A stretch of 64,000 nucleotides of DNA from positions 4,068,001 through 4,132,000 of the forward strand of contig NZ_CP048106.1 in assembly GCF_010092985.1 (NCBI RefSeq), read 5' to 3'. The stretch is from Pontibacter pudoricolor. GTDB taxonomy: Bacteria > Bacteroidota > Bacteroidia > Cytophagales > Hymenobacteraceae. Position 1 is the first letter of the stretch; each line of letters begins with the position of its first letter. Below are positions 29,649 through 39,639 of this stretch, in pieces. A program made the translations under genes and the position numbers. The notes beneath the pieces are model-generated. The model did not search any database. It was not told the origin of the DNA and worked only from the letters and a program-made list of their open reading frames with translations.

Positions 29649-30660
29649 TTTGTCTGAACCGGGAGTTTTGGATTAAAGAAATTTGCAGTAGAGATAAGAC
29701 CTGGCAACGTGCGCAGCTCCTGCCAGCGCCAGCGCTATAGTTCTATAGTTTCTCTTTTATCATCCCGAGCATCAATTTCTGAATCTTAATGGTCGCATAG
29801 TTCCTCTTGTATCATTTAGCACATTCTTGAGACGCGAGTCGAAGAGAGCCAGCGCAGCTGTGGAGGAGCTAAACGTCCTATAGTATCTACATTATTGTCA
29901 TTTCGAACAAAGTGAGAAATCTGAGTTCTATAGTTTTCTTTTGTCATTTCGAGCCTTAGCAAGAAACCAGAGTCTATAGTTTCTGATTTGTCATCCTGAG
30001 TTTTAGCCGAAGGATCTTATGTGTGCTATAGTTTCACTTTTGTCATTTCGAAGTTAGGAGAAATCTGGGTTCTATAGTCTGAATGCTATAGTTTGATTTT
30101 TTTCCAATCCGAACCAAGCCTTTTCTTCCATAGTTGCCTCCAATTCTGGGAGCTCTACTCACCTATAGTTCTATAGTTGGCTTTGGTGCCCTCACGGCCG
30201 GGAGGCCCCGTCTTGGGGGTAGGGGCCCTCGATAAGGGCATCGCGCTGCTGCTTTCTTGCTACCCTCGTACCTCCGGTTGCCTTGCGGCACCGCAACAAA
30301 GCAAAGGCGCTCAACCCAAAGACTGTGATCAGTTCGATAGCTATAGTTTCGATAGTTTGAAAGTTATAGTTGCATCGCTTTATCGTGGTGATAGTTTCGT
30401 AGGGACAGGTCGCGACCTGTCCGATCCTGGTCTGTAACTATAAGACTATAAAACCAACTATAGCAATAGACGAATTCCCCTCCCGGGAGGGGCAGGGGTG
30501 GGTTAAAACCGCAACTATAAAACGATAACTCAAACTATAGCGACTGCTCAAAAGCTCCTTCCCCTGTTTTGGGGGTAGTGCCCTCTTTGAAAGGGGAAGG
30601 CTGGAAGGGGTAAAACTAAAGCTATAACTATAGCATAACAAACCCAATTATAGTAACAGC
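29649..30660. repeat. Gene-free repeat mosaic B
   Basis: About 1 kb without a credible gene. It opens with a GTCTGAACCGGG...GACCTGGCA..GTGCGCAGCT block shared with 4153-4230. Four GTCAT-type repeats follow (29896-29922, 29942-29968, 29989-30018, 30041-30066). Then come ACCAAGCCTTTTCTTC, CACGGCCGGGAGGCCCCGTC, GACTGTGATC, the 20-bp palindrome GGACAGGTCGCGACCTGTCC (30403-30422) and GGGAGGGGCAGGGGTGGG blocks, in the same order as in mosaic A. Near the end CCTTCCCC and GGGGAAGG form an inverted pair (about 30557-30600). CTATAGTT words are dense. Confidence 0.82.
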
Positions 30661-30692
30661 AGAAATCACAATCCTGAAAAGAGAAGATGTAA

Positions 30693-30727
30693 CAAAAAAA
30701 GCCTTCGGAAATCATCCGAAGGCTTTA
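30693..30727 (-). terminator. Intrinsic terminator of the M1 peptidase gene
   Basis: Perfect 12-bp stem (30698-30709 with 30715-30726) followed on the minus strand by a run of T. Confidence 0.88.
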
Positions 30728-30747
30728 AAAAATATGAACTATAGATC

Positions 30748-33087
30748 CTAGCGACCTGAGTTGTTACTGTTGTTATTTTGCGTAGCGTTCTGGCGCTGCA
30801 TTTGGTTTGGCTGGTTACGTTGCTGCTGCTGGAAAATCTCGAAGCGGCTAGGTGCCAGTTTGCGCGGAAAGTAGTTGTTAGACAGATCGGTGTCGGCAGT
30901 TTGTAGCATTGGGTCAAGCTCGAAGTTTACAACAGGCTTTTCAGTTACGAATACCTTGGTAATCTCTTCGTTGTTGTAGCGCCACACTTCTGCGGGTACG
31001 TTCACTATCTCGTTTGTGCCGTCTTCATAAGTCATCTTCACGATCAGTGGCATTACAAGTCCACCCAGGTTTTTGAAACCAACTTCATAAAAGTTAAGGC
31101 CTGAATCAAGCACTTTTTTCTGTTGCGGGGTTAAGCCGCTCAGGAAGCTTTGGTGACGCTGCTTGTCTGCTTCAGTTACGGCCAGCTCGTCGTAGCTATT
31201 ATAAAAGTCATTCAGTTCAGGGCGTAGCTCCACACGGGTTTTCTTTATATCCTGCAGGTTGCGCTGCTGCGATAATGTCTGTGGTGCCTTGTTCTGCTCG
31301 GTACGTTTCTGGGCGCTAACAAATTCCGGGTTCTGCGAATCTATCGTATACCATTTTACACCTTCAATAGAGATGTCCGTGTGGTCTGTGGTATAGAACC
31401 AGCCTCTCCAGAACCAGTCAAGGTCAACGCCGGAAGCATCTTCCATCGTTCTGAAAAAGTCTGCCGGCATCGGGTGTTTAAAAGCCCAACGCTGCGAATA
31501 TTCTTTAAAAGCATAGTCAAACAGCTCACGTCCCATTATCGTTTCGCGAAGAATGTTAAGTGCGGTGGCTGGCTTGCCATAGGCATTATTCCCGAACTGC
31601 AGTACAGACTCTGAGTTGGTCATGATCGGCACCTGCGTGTTCTTGGCGCTCTTCATATATTCAACTATATCAGCCGGTTCGCCACGGCGCGATGGATAAT
31701 TACGTTCCCACTCCTGCTCTGCCAGGTACTGCATAAACGTGTTCAGTCCTTCATCCATCCAGGTCCACTGGCGTTCATCCGAGTTAATGATCATCGGGAA
31801 GAAGTTATGGCCTACTTCGTGAATGATAACTGTGATCAAACCATACTTAGTACGGTCAGAATACGTGCCATCCGGCTCCGGGCGGTAACCGTTAAACGAC
31901 AGCATCGGGTACTCCATGCCACCAACCGGGCCGTGCACCGAAATAGCCACCGGGTAAGGATAGTCTATAGTGTGCTTTGAATAAACTTCCAGTGTATGTG
32001 CTACCGACTCGGTAGAGTATTGGCCCCAAAGCGGATTTCCTTCTTTAGGATAATACGACATAGCCAATACATTTTTACCGGCTACCTTCACGTTCATGGC
32101 ATCCCAGATAAATTTACGGGAGCTGGCCCATGCAAAGTCGCGAACATTTTTAGCTGAGTATACCCAGGTCTTTTTGCCTTTGGCTTTGCTTTTCTCGGCT
32201 TGTGTAGCTTCTTCCTGCGTTACAACCAGTACCGGTTTGTCGGCTTTGGCAGCTTGTGCCCAGCGTTTCTGTTGCGTTGAGGTAAGTACCTGGCTGGCGT
32301 TCTGTAGCTCACCGGTAGCACCAACTATATGATCGGCAGGTACAGTAATGCTAACTTTATAGTCGCCGAAAGGTAGCGCAAACTCGCCGCTGCCCAAAAA
32401 CTGCTTGTGCTGCCAGCCATTTACGTCATCATACACGGCCATGCGCGGGAACCACTGCGCCATTTCGTACAGGTAGTTACCATCTTCCGGAAAGAACTCG
32501 TAACCGGAGCGTCCACCCAAAGCTAACTGGTCATTAATGTTATGATTCCAGTCGATGCTGAAAGTAAAGCTTTGCTTCGGTTTCAGGTCAGAGGGCAGGT
32601 CAATACGCATCATTGTGTTGTTGATGGTGTATTTCAGCGCTTTGCCATTGCGGTCTTTTACTGTTCTGATTTTAAAACCTCCATCAAACTTCTCACGCGT
32701 CATGTACTCCACGGCTTGTAACGGCATCTTATCGTTAAGCGCGCCGGTACGGGTTGAGTTTGCCATCGAGTTTGGCTCGTAGATGTTCTGGTCCAGCTGC
32801 AGCCACAGGTAAGATAGTACGTCTGGCGAGTTGTTGGTGTAGGTTATAGTTTCAGAGCCGTTAATAGATTGGTTTTCGTCGTTCAGCTCAACTTTAATGT
32901 TATAGTCTGCACGTTGTTGCCAGTATTGGTGGCCCGGAGCGCCTGATGCCGAACGGTAGGTGTTTGGCGTAGGAAGCTCCTGCTGCAACTGCTTAAATTT
33001 AGACTGATCGGTGTTGCTCTGTGCCATAGTTGCGATAGGCGCAGCTGCTAATCCGAAAAAGACTAAACCTGTGAGTAGGTTTTTCAT
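30748..33087 (-). CDS. Exported M1-family metallopeptidase
   Basis: A 779-residue aminopeptidase-N-like enzyme with a signal peptide (to about residue 22, TMAQS). The exopeptidase-type GGMEYP segment precedes the zinc site HEVGH (H423, E424, H427) with the third ligand Glu446, exactly 19 residues after H427 as in the family. The last ~60 residues are Gln/Asn-rich. It probably acts on peptides outside the cytoplasm. The HupE/UreJ-like gene lies 54 bases upstream on the same strand, so the two are likely one transcript. Confidence 0.94.
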   Translation of the reverse strand: MKNLLTGLVFFGLAAAPIATMAQSNTDQSKFKQLQQELPTPNTYRSASGAPGHQYWQQRADYNIKVELNDENQSINGSETITYTNNSPDVLSYLWLQLDQNIYEPNSMANSTRTGALNDKMPLQAVEYMTREKFDGGFKIRTVKDRNGKALKYTINNTMMRIDLPSDLKPKQSFTFSIDWNHNINDQLALGGRSGYEFFPEDGNYLYEMAQWFPRMAVYDDVNGWQHKQFLGSGEFALPFGDYKVSITVPADHIVGATGELQNASQVLTSTQQKRWAQAAKADKPVLVVTQEEATQAEKSKAKGKKTWVYSAKNVRDFAWASSRKFIWDAMNVKVAGKNVLAMSYYPKEGNPLWGQYSTESVAHTLEVYSKHTIDYPYPVAISVHGPVGGMEYPMLSFNGYRPEPDGTYSDRTKYGLITVIIHEVGHNFFPMIINSDERQWTWMDEGLNTFMQYLAEQEWERNYPSRRGEPADIVEYMKSAKNTQVPIMTNSESVLQFGNNAYGKPATALNILRETIMGRELFDYAFKEYSQRWAFKHPMPADFFRTMEDASGVDLDWFWRGWFYTTDHTDISIEGVKWYTIDSQNPEFVSAQKRTEQNKAPQTLSQQRNLQDIKKTRVELRPELNDFYNSYDELAVTEADKQRHQSFLSGLTPQQKKVLDSGLNFYEVGFKNLGGLVMPLIVKMTYEDGTNEIVNVPAEVWRYNNEEITKVFVTEKPVVNFELDPMLQTADTDLSNNYFPRKLAPSRFEIFQQQQRNQPNQMQRQNATQNNNSNNSGR

Positions 33088-33141
33088 CAGAATTGTAAGT
33101 GAGTTAAGGTTAGTATAGTTGGTTGTATAAGGTAAAGTCTG

Positions 33142-33798
33142 TTAAAAGATATTGGTTTCCATCATCAAAATCAAGGAAATGCCTGCTACTGCGCTCGAAA
33201 GTACTATTATCCAGTCGCGGCGTTTGGCACTGAACAGGTTCAGCATCAGGAAAGCAGCGATCAGCAGCAGAAAAACGATCAGTAACTGACCCAGCTCAAT
33301 ACCGACATTAAACGCCAGTAGCTGCAGCCAGGTATCACTGTTTCGTCCTAAAAGTGATTTCAGGTAATTCGAGAAGCCCATGCCGTGAACCAGCCCAAAA
33401 AAGACAGCCATCAGGTTGTGCATCGAAAAGATGGTGTGTTGCTTGCTGGCAGCGCCTTTCAGCTTAAAAAAGTTGGTAACGCAGGTGATAAAGATAGTTA
33501 CCGGAATCAGAAACTCGATCAGGCCGGTATCAAACTTGATGATATTGAATGTGGAAAGAGCCAGTGTGATGGAGTGGCCAATGGTAAAGCTCGTAACCAG
33601 TGCAATTACTTTTCGCCAGTCTCCTAAGGTATAGATGGCACACAAGGCAAAGAGAAAAAGCATGTGGTCGTAGGCTTTCAGGTTAAAAATATGATGGAAG
33701 CCCAGCTCCATGTAGGTGAAAAATACAGATGACAAAGTGATGAAAGTATAGGTTATGGTATAAGCTGAGCGGTAAATTACATGTTTAAACTTTTGCAT
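33142..33798 (-). CDS. HupE/UreJ-like membrane protein
   Basis: A 218-residue membrane protein with six or seven hydrophobic segments. The GFHHIFNLKAYDHMLFLFAL segment, the TSFTIGHSITLALS segment and FGLVHGMGFSNYL match the HupE/UreJ_2 family, whose conserved histidines are thought to bind metal (nickel or cobalt uptake in some members). No hydrogenase or urease gene is in this window, so the substrate is open. The first ~28 residues might be an over-extended start; MELGFHHI is an alternative. Confidence 0.82.
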   Translation of the reverse strand: MQKFKHVIYRSAYTITYTFITLSSVFFTYMELGFHHIFNLKAYDHMLFLFALCAIYTLGDWRKVIALVTSFTIGHSITLALSTFNIIKFDTGLIEFLIPVTIFITCVTNFFKLKGAASKQHTIFSMHNLMAVFFGLVHGMGFSNYLKSLLGRNSDTWLQLLAFNVGIELGQLLIVFLLLIAAFLMLNLFSAKRRDWIIVLSSAVAGISLILMMETNIF

Positions 33799-33897
33799 GC
33801 AATAGGAGGGATAAGGGATAGCATACCAGAATAAAACAAGCAGATAAATTATGTGAAATAAAGGGCAGTATCTTCTGAAATTTAGTACCTTTTGGAT

Positions 33898-34635
33898 ATG
33901 TTACGGCACCTCGGAAATCGCAGGAATTTCAGGCACAACATTCGGTTGGCAGCTATCCTTTGCCTTACCGCCGGATTTGTTAACATTGCCGGCTTGCTTG
34001 CCTTTGCAGTACTTACCACCAATGTTACCGGCCATGTAGCTTACTTTGCCGAAAGCATGGCGCAAGGCGATATGAGGGCGGTCCGGATTATCGGGTTGTG
34101 GATGTTCCTTTTTCTGCTGGGCGCTTTTACATCGAGTTTTATAGTCGGGCGGGTTGGCCGCGACCAGGTATTTGCCTATACAATTCCCATTTTTATAGAG
34201 ATTGCGATTTTACTGCTGAATAGTATTTACGGGTACAAATATGATGGTAGTATAGTGATGCGCGAAGTTTTTGCGGGTAGTCTGCTTTTTGCCATGGGCC
34301 TGCAGAATGCCATGGTCTCAATGATATCAGGCTCCGTTGTGCGTACCACGCACCTTACAGGTATTTTTACTGATCTCGGAATAGACCTGGCGGCAGCCAC
34401 CTTACCTGTACACCTGCGAAAGCCCGGACTACAGAAACGTATCGTACTCCGGTTGGTTATTATACTTTTCTTTCTGGCAGGGGCCGTTGCCGGAGGCTAT
34501 AGTTACACGGTATTACAGTATTACACTTTCCTGATTCCGGCCGGGCTGCTTATAGTTGCTATGTTTTATGACATATCGCGGGTCCGTATCATAAAACTAT
34601 GGCGGCACTTGCGGCATTTATCTGCTACCCGGTAA
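33898..34635 (+). CDS. DUF1275 (YoaK-like) membrane protein
   Basis: A 245-residue inner-membrane protein with six hydrophobic segments. ATG 33898 is preferred over the TTG at 33892. The family-typical CLTAGFVNIAG and TTNVTGHVA near the N-terminus and AMGLQNAMVSMISGSVVRTTHLTG in the middle (here given only as landmarks) identify DUF1275. Function unknown; transport has been suggested for relatives. Ends at an unusually long bidirectional hairpin. Confidence 0.86.
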   Translation: MLRHLGNRRNFRHNIRLAAILCLTAGFVNIAGLLAFAVLTTNVTGHVAYFAESMAQGDMRAVRIIGLWMFLFLLGAFTSSFIVGRVGRDQVFAYTIPIFIEIAILLLNSIYGYKYDGSIVMREVFAGSLLFAMGLQNAMVSMISGSVVRTTHLTGIFTDLGIDLAAATLPVHLRKPGLQKRIVLRLVIILFFLAGAVAGGYSYTVLQYYTFLIPAGLLIVAMFYDISRVRIIKLWRHLRHLSATR

Positions 34636-34640
34636 CTCAT

Positions 34641-34700
34641 AAACTATAAGAAAGCGGCGCCGGTAAACCTCTGTTTGCAGGCGCCGCTTTCTTATAGTTT
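34641..34700. terminator. Very long bidirectional terminator hairpin
   Basis: A perfect 21-bp stem (34641-34661 with 34680-34700), with the outer arms formed by AAACTATAAG and CTTATAGTTT and the core by AAGCGGCGCC. It separates two convergent genes. The outer arms are the recurrent AACTATA word. Confidence 0.88.
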
Positions 34701-34704
34701 ATAG

Positions 34705-35328
34705 TTAATCTACTGTGTCTTCAATGTTGGTGGCCATCTCGTAATGTAGGCGCAACGTTGGAATAGACTTAAGCGCGAAATCTTTTACTGCCGGGTTTGT
34801 TGCATTCATGCTCTTGGCCTCATACATAGCAATGTCATGTTTATGTGCTGTTTCCATCAGGTCCATGTACTTTTCGTCGTAGCCTGAGCCGGTATAGTTA
34901 TTCAGTTCATCTATCATTTTCTGGTGCATTGGCATAATTACATCCGATACCGTTACGCCCACCTGCGAAGCAGCAGCCTGTAGCTCCTGGCTACTCTTTG
35001 TGTGATGGTCCACAATCATCTGTGCAAACTCCTTTACTTTCGCATCAGTGGCCTTTTGTAGTGCCATGTTGCTTAGTTGTAGTTCCATAGCGTTGCTGCT
35101 TGCTGCCGTTGATATAAATGTGGCGTCGTCCATATTGGTTATAGTTACAGCAGCGCCAGTGGTTTCTGTAGTTGTGGTTTTATTGCCGGTAGCCATATCA
35201 TTGCCAGTAGCAGCCTCAGAGGTCTCTGTAGTGGTGTCAGTGGTTGTATCCGTTGTTGTATCGGAGCTTGTACACGCTGCACCTGCCAGCAAGGCTCCCG
35301 CAGCAAATAAGATAAATGTTTTTTTCAT
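34705..35328 (-). CDS. DUF4142 lipoprotein
   Basis: A 207-residue exported protein with a lipobox-like AGAAC (Cys19). A Thr/Asp/Glu-rich low-complexity linker spans about residues 21-60, partly a tandem DTTT repeat. The DUF4142 helical domain follows (STAASSNAMELQLSNMAL, MIVDHHTKSSQEL, HKHDIAMYE). The ferritin-like four-helix arrangement is typical of this family; function unknown, often stress-linked in annotations. Copy number of the DTTT repeats could vary. Confidence 0.88.
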   Translation of the reverse strand: MKKTFILFAAGALLAGAACTSSDTTTDTTTDTTTETSEAATGNDMATGNKTTTTETTGAAVTITNMDDATFISTAASSNAMELQLSNMALQKATDAKVKEFAQMIVDHHTKSSQELQAAASQVGVTVSDVIMPMHQKMIDELNNYTGSGYDEKYMDLMETAHKHDIAMYEAKSMNATNPAVKDFALKSIPTLRLHYEMATNIEDTVD

Positions 35329-35458
35329 AGTTTTATAGTAAGTTGTTAATATTCAGATAATTATACGATTGGTGGGCACAGGGGTTCAGGGTAGAGATAT
35401 GACTCAGTATGGTAGCTATAGTTTGGGGTTAGGTGCGCAATCGGAGTAACATCAACCA

Positions 35459-35552
35459 GATGCCTGTTTCAGGCATAATCTCTGGAGTTGCTGTAGCGGT
35501 AGTTCTACAGATCCTCCGCGAAACTGATTTCGTAAGCCGAAAGCTCGTGGTA
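35459..35552. other. Spacer with three successive hairpins
   Basis: Between the DUF4142 gene and clpB terminator: ATGCCTGTTTCAGGCAT (about 35460-35476), CTGTAGCGGTAGTTCTACAG (about 35495-35515) and CGAAACTGATTTCG (about 35519-35533). No ORF. I cannot assign it to a known RNA; it may be a degraded repeat or a structured transcript. Confidence 0.35.
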
Positions 35553-35558
35553 GGGTAA

Positions 35559-35592
35559 AGAAAAAGCCCCACCAGATGGTGAGGCTTTTTGT
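35559..35592 (-). terminator. Intrinsic terminator of clpB
   Basis: Stem AAAAAGCCCCACC with GGTGAGGCTTTTT (one mismatch) around an AGAT loop; T run on the minus strand. Confidence 0.85.
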
Positions 35593-35617
35593 GCTAAACT
35601 AAACTTTAAACTTATAC

Positions 35618-38236
35618 TTATTCACCGGTCGGGATTTCTACATCCACGTTGTTAAACTGTATCTTGCCATTTTCCAGCACAGCTTCCACTACAGAGTCCT
35701 TGCTTATAGTTCCGGCCAGGATCTCTTTCGACAATTCGTTCAATACCTGGCGCTGCAGCACACGCTTCAACGGTCGTGCACCAAACTGCGGATCATACCC
35801 TTGTTCGCCCAGGTAATCCAGTACCTCATCAGTAGCAATAAGTCGGATACCGGCTTCGTCCAGACGATCCTGGATGTGGCTAAACTGTATGGTAACAATT
35901 TTGCGGATATCGCCACGGCTCAACGGACGGAACATCACCAGCTCATCAATTCGGTTCAGGAACTCCGGCCTTACCGATTTCTTCAGTAGCTCAAACACTT
36001 CATCCTTGGTACGCTCGATCACCTCATCGTGATTAATCTCATCCATCAGCTCAAAATTGCTCTGGATAATATGTGACCCGATGTTAGAGGTCATGATAAT
36101 GATGGTGTTCTTGAAGTTCACCACGCGGCCTTTGCTATCGGTCAGTCGGCCATCATCAAGTACCTGCAACAGAATGTTAAATACATCCGGATGCGCTTTT
36201 TCTATCTCATCCAGTAGCACCACAGAGTATGGCTTGCGGCGCACGGCTTCTGTCAGCTGGCCACCTTCATCGTAGCCCACATAACCCGGAGGTGCCCCGA
36301 TCATACGGCTTACGGCATGGCGTTCCTGGTACTCACTCATGTCGATACGCACCATCGCGTTCTCATCATTGAACAGGTAATCGGCCAGGGCTTTGGCAAG
36401 CTCGGTTTTACCCACACCGGTTGTACCTAAAAATATGAATGAACCAATCGGACGTTTCGGGTCCTGCATACCGGCACGGCTTCGGCGCACAGCATCCGAA
36501 ATGGCTTCAATTGCTTCTTCCTGGCCTGCTACACGCTTGCCCAGTTCCTGCTCTAAGTGCAGCAGCTTTTCGCGGTCCGATTGCAGCATCTTGCTTACCG
36601 GCACACCGGTCCACTTAGCAACAATTTCGGCAATATCTTCAGAATTCACTTCTTCCTTCAGCATCGGGTTTTCGCCCTGCATCTGGTGTACCTGCTCCTG
36701 TAGTTCTTTCAATTTTGCTTCTGCTTCCTGAATCTTTCCGTAGCGCAACTCCGCCACGCGGCCATAGTCACCACTGCGTTCGGCCTGCTCGGCTTCCAGT
36801 TTATAGTTCTCAATGTTCTCTTTCTCTTTCTGGATGCCTTCAATAATCTGTTTTTCGTTCTGCCATTTGGCTTTCAGGTCATCGCGCTTGGTCGAAAGGT
36901 CAGCAATTTCTTTAGAGAGGATTGTTTCTTTGTCCTTGTCATTTTCACGACGGATAGCTTCGCGCTCAATCTCCAGCTGCATAATTCGTCGCTGAATCTC
37001 GTCCAGCTCTACCGGCAGCGAGTCAATCTCGATGCGCAGTTTCGCAGCTGCTTCGTCCATCAGGTCAATGGCCTTGTCCGGTAAAAAACGGTCTGTAATG
37101 TAGCGGCTCGATAATTCTACAGCAGCAATAATGGCGTCGTCTTTAATGCGAACCCCATGGTGTACTTCATACTTTTCTTTGATACCACGAAGGATAGAAA
37201 TAGCATCCTGTACGCTTGGCTCATCCACCATTACCGCCTGGAAACGTCGCTCCAGCGCTTTATCCTTCTCAATATATTTCTGATATTCTTTCAGGGTAGT
37301 GGCACCTATGGCATGCAGCTCGCCACGCGCCAAAGCTGGTTTTAAAAGGTTTGCAGCATCCATGGCGCTTTCTCCGCCCGCACCTGCACCAATCAGCGTG
37401 TGAATCTCGTCGATGAAGAGAACGATGTCACCTTCGGCATCCACCACTTCTTTGATTACCGCTTTCAGTCGCTCTTCAAACTCACCTTTATACTTGGCAC
37501 CTGCTACCAATAAGCCCATATCCAGGCTCATCAGCGTTTTGTTCTTCAGGTTTTCCGGCACGTCGCCCGATACGATTCGCTGCGCCAGGCCTTCAACTAT
37601 AGCTGTTTTGCCAACGCCAGGCTCACCCAGCAGTACAGGGTTGTTTTTGGTACGACGGCTCAGTATCTGCAGCACACGACGTATCTCCTCATCCCGGCCA
37701 ATAACCGGATCGATCTTGCCGCTGCGGGCCATTTCGTTCAGGTCGCGGGCGTAACGTTTCAGCGAGTTGTACTTGGCTTCGGCGTTCTGGTCGGTTACCT
37801 TGGCACCACCACGTAGCTCTTTAATGGCTTTCTTCAGGTCTTTCTCATTAAACCCAACATCCTTCATCAAACCAGCCACACGGTCGCGACCAGCCAATAT
37901 GCCCAGCAGCATGTGCTCGATAGCTACATACTCATCACCAAACTCTTTCAGGTATGAGGTTGCTTTTTGCAAGGCTGCATTGGCATCGTTAGCCAGATAC
38001 GGGCTGCCGCCGCTCACTTTTGGGTAACCGGCCACAATCTCGTCGAGCTTGGTATGCAGGATGTTACCGTTGATGTTTAGTTTCTGGAGCAGGAAGTTTG
38101 TTACATTCTCGTCTGTCTCCAGTATTGCTTTTAAAATATGCCCGGTTTCGATGGCCTGCTGCTGAAAGCCGCCTGCTATCTCGGTTGCCTTCTGGATGGC
38201 TTCCTGGGCTTTAATGGTATAGTTATTAAAATTCAT
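35618..38236 (-). CDS. clpB: ATP-dependent chaperone ClpB
   Basis: An 872-residue AAA+ disaggregase. It has an N-terminal Clp repeat domain (residues 1-145), AAA-1 with Walker A GEPGVGKT (about 205), a long coiled-coil middle domain (about 410-530, rich in Glu/Lys) and AAA-2 with Walker [11 protein letters not shown] (about 604). The C-terminal small domain is complete. The middle domain marks it as ClpB rather than ClpA/ClpC. It threads aggregated proteins with DnaK help. A weak TTTG-N19-TATAAAAT promoter-like pair lies upstream. Confidence 0.97.
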   Translation of the reverse strand: MNFNNYTIKAQEAIQKATEIAGGFQQQAIETGHILKAILETDENVTNFLLQKLNINGNILHTKLDEIVAGYPKVSGGSPYLANDANAALQKATSYLKEFGDEYVAIEHMLLGILAGRDRVAGLMKDVGFNEKDLKKAIKELRGGAKVTDQNAEAKYNSLKRYARDLNEMARSGKIDPVIGRDEEIRRVLQILSRRTKNNPVLLGEPGVGKTAIVEGLAQRIVSGDVPENLKNKTLMSLDMGLLVAGAKYKGEFEERLKAVIKEVVDAEGDIVLFIDEIHTLIGAGAGGESAMDAANLLKPALARGELHAIGATTLKEYQKYIEKDKALERRFQAVMVDEPSVQDAISILRGIKEKYEVHHGVRIKDDAIIAAVELSSRYITDRFLPDKAIDLMDEAAAKLRIEIDSLPVELDEIQRRIMQLEIEREAIRRENDKDKETILSKEIADLSTKRDDLKAKWQNEKQIIEGIQKEKENIENYKLEAEQAERSGDYGRVAELRYGKIQEAEAKLKELQEQVHQMQGENPMLKEEVNSEDIAEIVAKWTGVPVSKMLQSDREKLLHLEQELGKRVAGQEEAIEAISDAVRRSRAGMQDPKRPIGSFIFLGTTGVGKTELAKALADYLFNDENAMVRIDMSEYQERHAVSRMIGAPPGYVGYDEGGQLTEAVRRKPYSVVLLDEIEKAHPDVFNILLQVLDDGRLTDSKGRVVNFKNTIIIMTSNIGSHIIQSNFELMDEINHDEVIERTKDEVFELLKKSVRPEFLNRIDELVMFRPLSRGDIRKIVTIQFSHIQDRLDEAGIRLIATDEVLDYLGEQGYDPQFGARPLKRVLQRQVLNELSKEILAGTISKDSVVEAVLENGKIQFNNVDVEIPTGE

Positions 38237-38535
38237 ATCGTTTTGCCTGTTTTTCCTATAGTTATAGTTTACGAGCTACACAGCAAAGGGTACACCAATG
38301 GTATTATGGTATGATTTTACTGAAATTATGGCAGGTAAATTTTATAAGTTTTTACATTATCCGGACAAATTGACCGCTTGATTAAGACTGTTTGCAATCT
38401 ATAGTTTGAATCAGGTTTTCGAGAGAAGAACTATTTACTGAAGAGCAGTTTATACTGAGTAAACTATAGAACAAAGCACTACCCTGATAGTAAAAATAGA
38501 AAAAAGGGTGATATGTAACTGATAATTTTAAAACT

Positions 38536-38913
38536 ATGGAAAAACGCACTTTAAATGAGAAAGCTGAAGTAAAGAACTTCGGTTCTCCGGATGAAGTAAG
38601 AAACTTTCCGAAAGGAAAACTGGAACTAATTAAAGTGGGTGGTGCTATAGTTGGTAAAGCTACCTTAGAGCCCGGTTGGAGATGGGCCGAATCCGTAAAA
38701 CCTATCGCGAAAACAGACAGCTGCGAGGCGGCCCACTTCCAATATCATATAGCCGGCGTGCTGCGGGTACGAATGGACGATGGTACTGAGTTTGACTGTA
38801 AACCTGGTGATGTATCAACACTGCCCCCGGGACACGATGCCTGGGTTGTCGGAGATGAACCTGCTATTATAGTCGATTTTCAGGGAATGGCGGATTATGC
38901 CAGATCGCACTAA
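38536..38913 (+). CDS. Cupin-domain protein
   Basis: A 125-residue small beta-barrel protein. Residues about 60-115 carry the cupin motifs: an HFQYHIAGVLRVRMDDG segment and CKPGDVSTLPPGHDAWVVGDEP. Metal-binding histidines are reduced compared with canonical cupins (His in HFQYH, His in GHDAW). Relatives are sensors or small-molecule binding proteins. Single gene with its own terminator; role unknown. Confidence 0.84.
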   Translation: MEKRTLNEKAEVKNFGSPDEVRNFPKGKLELIKVGGAIVGKATLEPGWRWAESVKPIAKTDSCEAAHFQYHIAGVLRVRMDDGTEFDCKPGDVSTLPPGHDAWVVGDEPAIIVDFQGMADYARSH

Positions 38914-39012
38914 CTCAGGCTTTCGTTTTAGTCTCTCTACTCTTTCCTGGCTTCGGTCATTTGGTTTTGTTCAGCTACGTGTGACCCGGGTGAGTTTGCT
39001 ATAGTTACATAA

Positions 39013-39047
39013 TAACAGAAGGCAGTCGGGAGGCTGCCTTCTGTTTT
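39013..39047. terminator. Bidirectional terminator between cupin gene and porin operon
   Basis: Perfect 11-bp stem ACAGAAGGCAG/CTGCCTTCTGT with a T run on the plus strand. Confidence 0.82.
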
Positions 39048-39067
39048 ACAAACTAATATAACCTGCT

Positions 39068-39628
39068 TTATTCTTCTACTTCCAGTTCTACTGTTACCCG
39101 CAGCTCATCTTCTACTTTAAACAAACCTCCTATTTTCTTTGGTGTGGCTAATCCTATTTCAGAGAAATTCAGGCAGATGTTGCTTCTCAGCTTATGTATA
39201 CCCTTGACAGTGCATGAAGTAAAGTTCACATTCTGCAGCGGTATTGTTTTGCCTCCCACCATCAGGTTCAGATCGCCTTTGTATCCTTTGCCTTCCCGCT
39301 TCAGGTAAACTACTTCAATTCTGGTGTACGGGTGCTGGCTAACATTCAGCGCTTTTGCAAAATCCTTATTCAGGAGTACGTTCCCACAGTCGAATTCTTT
39401 AACAGGTATGGCCAGTTTCAGCCTGTCTACCCGTGGAATCTGCCTGTTGAGTAAAAGTGTATCTTTCTGGGAGCTGCTGCTGGTGTACGCACAGTTTATA
39501 GTGCCCAGTGTCGTGCCTGCTGCTACGGTTATCTTATTGCCCGTGATCACGACAAACTCTTTTTTCTCAGGCAGTACCATTGTACTCAGCATTGATACAG
39601 CAACCAGAAAGATACGAACAGGTAACAT
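39068..39628 (-). CDS. Exported YceI-like protein
   Basis: A 186-residue exported protein, last in a three-gene operon. A leader ends around residue 20. The mature domain reads like a divergent YceI lipocalin-type barrel (TVAAGTTLGTINC near the start, HPYTRIEVVYLKREG, KGDLNLMVGGKTI and VELEVEE at the end). Its start lies 11 bases after the porin stop. A partner of the porin or of the other YceI protein is inferred from the operon. Confidence 0.68.
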   Translation of the reverse strand: MLPVRIFLVAVSMLSTMVLPEKKEFVVITGNKITVAAGTTLGTINCAYTSSSSQKDTLLLNRQIPRVDRLKLAIPVKEFDCGNVLLNKDFAKALNVSQHPYTRIEVVYLKREGKGYKGDLNLMVGGKTIPLQNVNFTSCTVKGIHKLRSNICLNFSEIGLATPKKIGGLFKVEDELRVTVELEVEE

Positions 39629-39639
39629 GGTTTTAAGTG

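Noticed and set aside
29896-30066. CRISPR array
   Set aside because: The repeats are degenerate, of two subtypes and irregularly spaced, with no cas gene in the window.
30177-30437. 86-codon ORF inside repeat mosaic B
   Set aside because: Made of dispersed repeat blocks that also occur at 24.9-25.1 kb where the frame is not kept.
35389-35560. Riboswitch or RNase P RNA near clpB
   Set aside because: No conserved core of any riboswitch or of RNase P could be matched; only simple hairpins remain.
38237-38400. Heat-shock CIRCE element upstream of clpB
   Set aside because: The inverted repeat TTAGCACTC-N9-GAGTGCTAA is not present; only a weak sigma-A type promoter pair was found.
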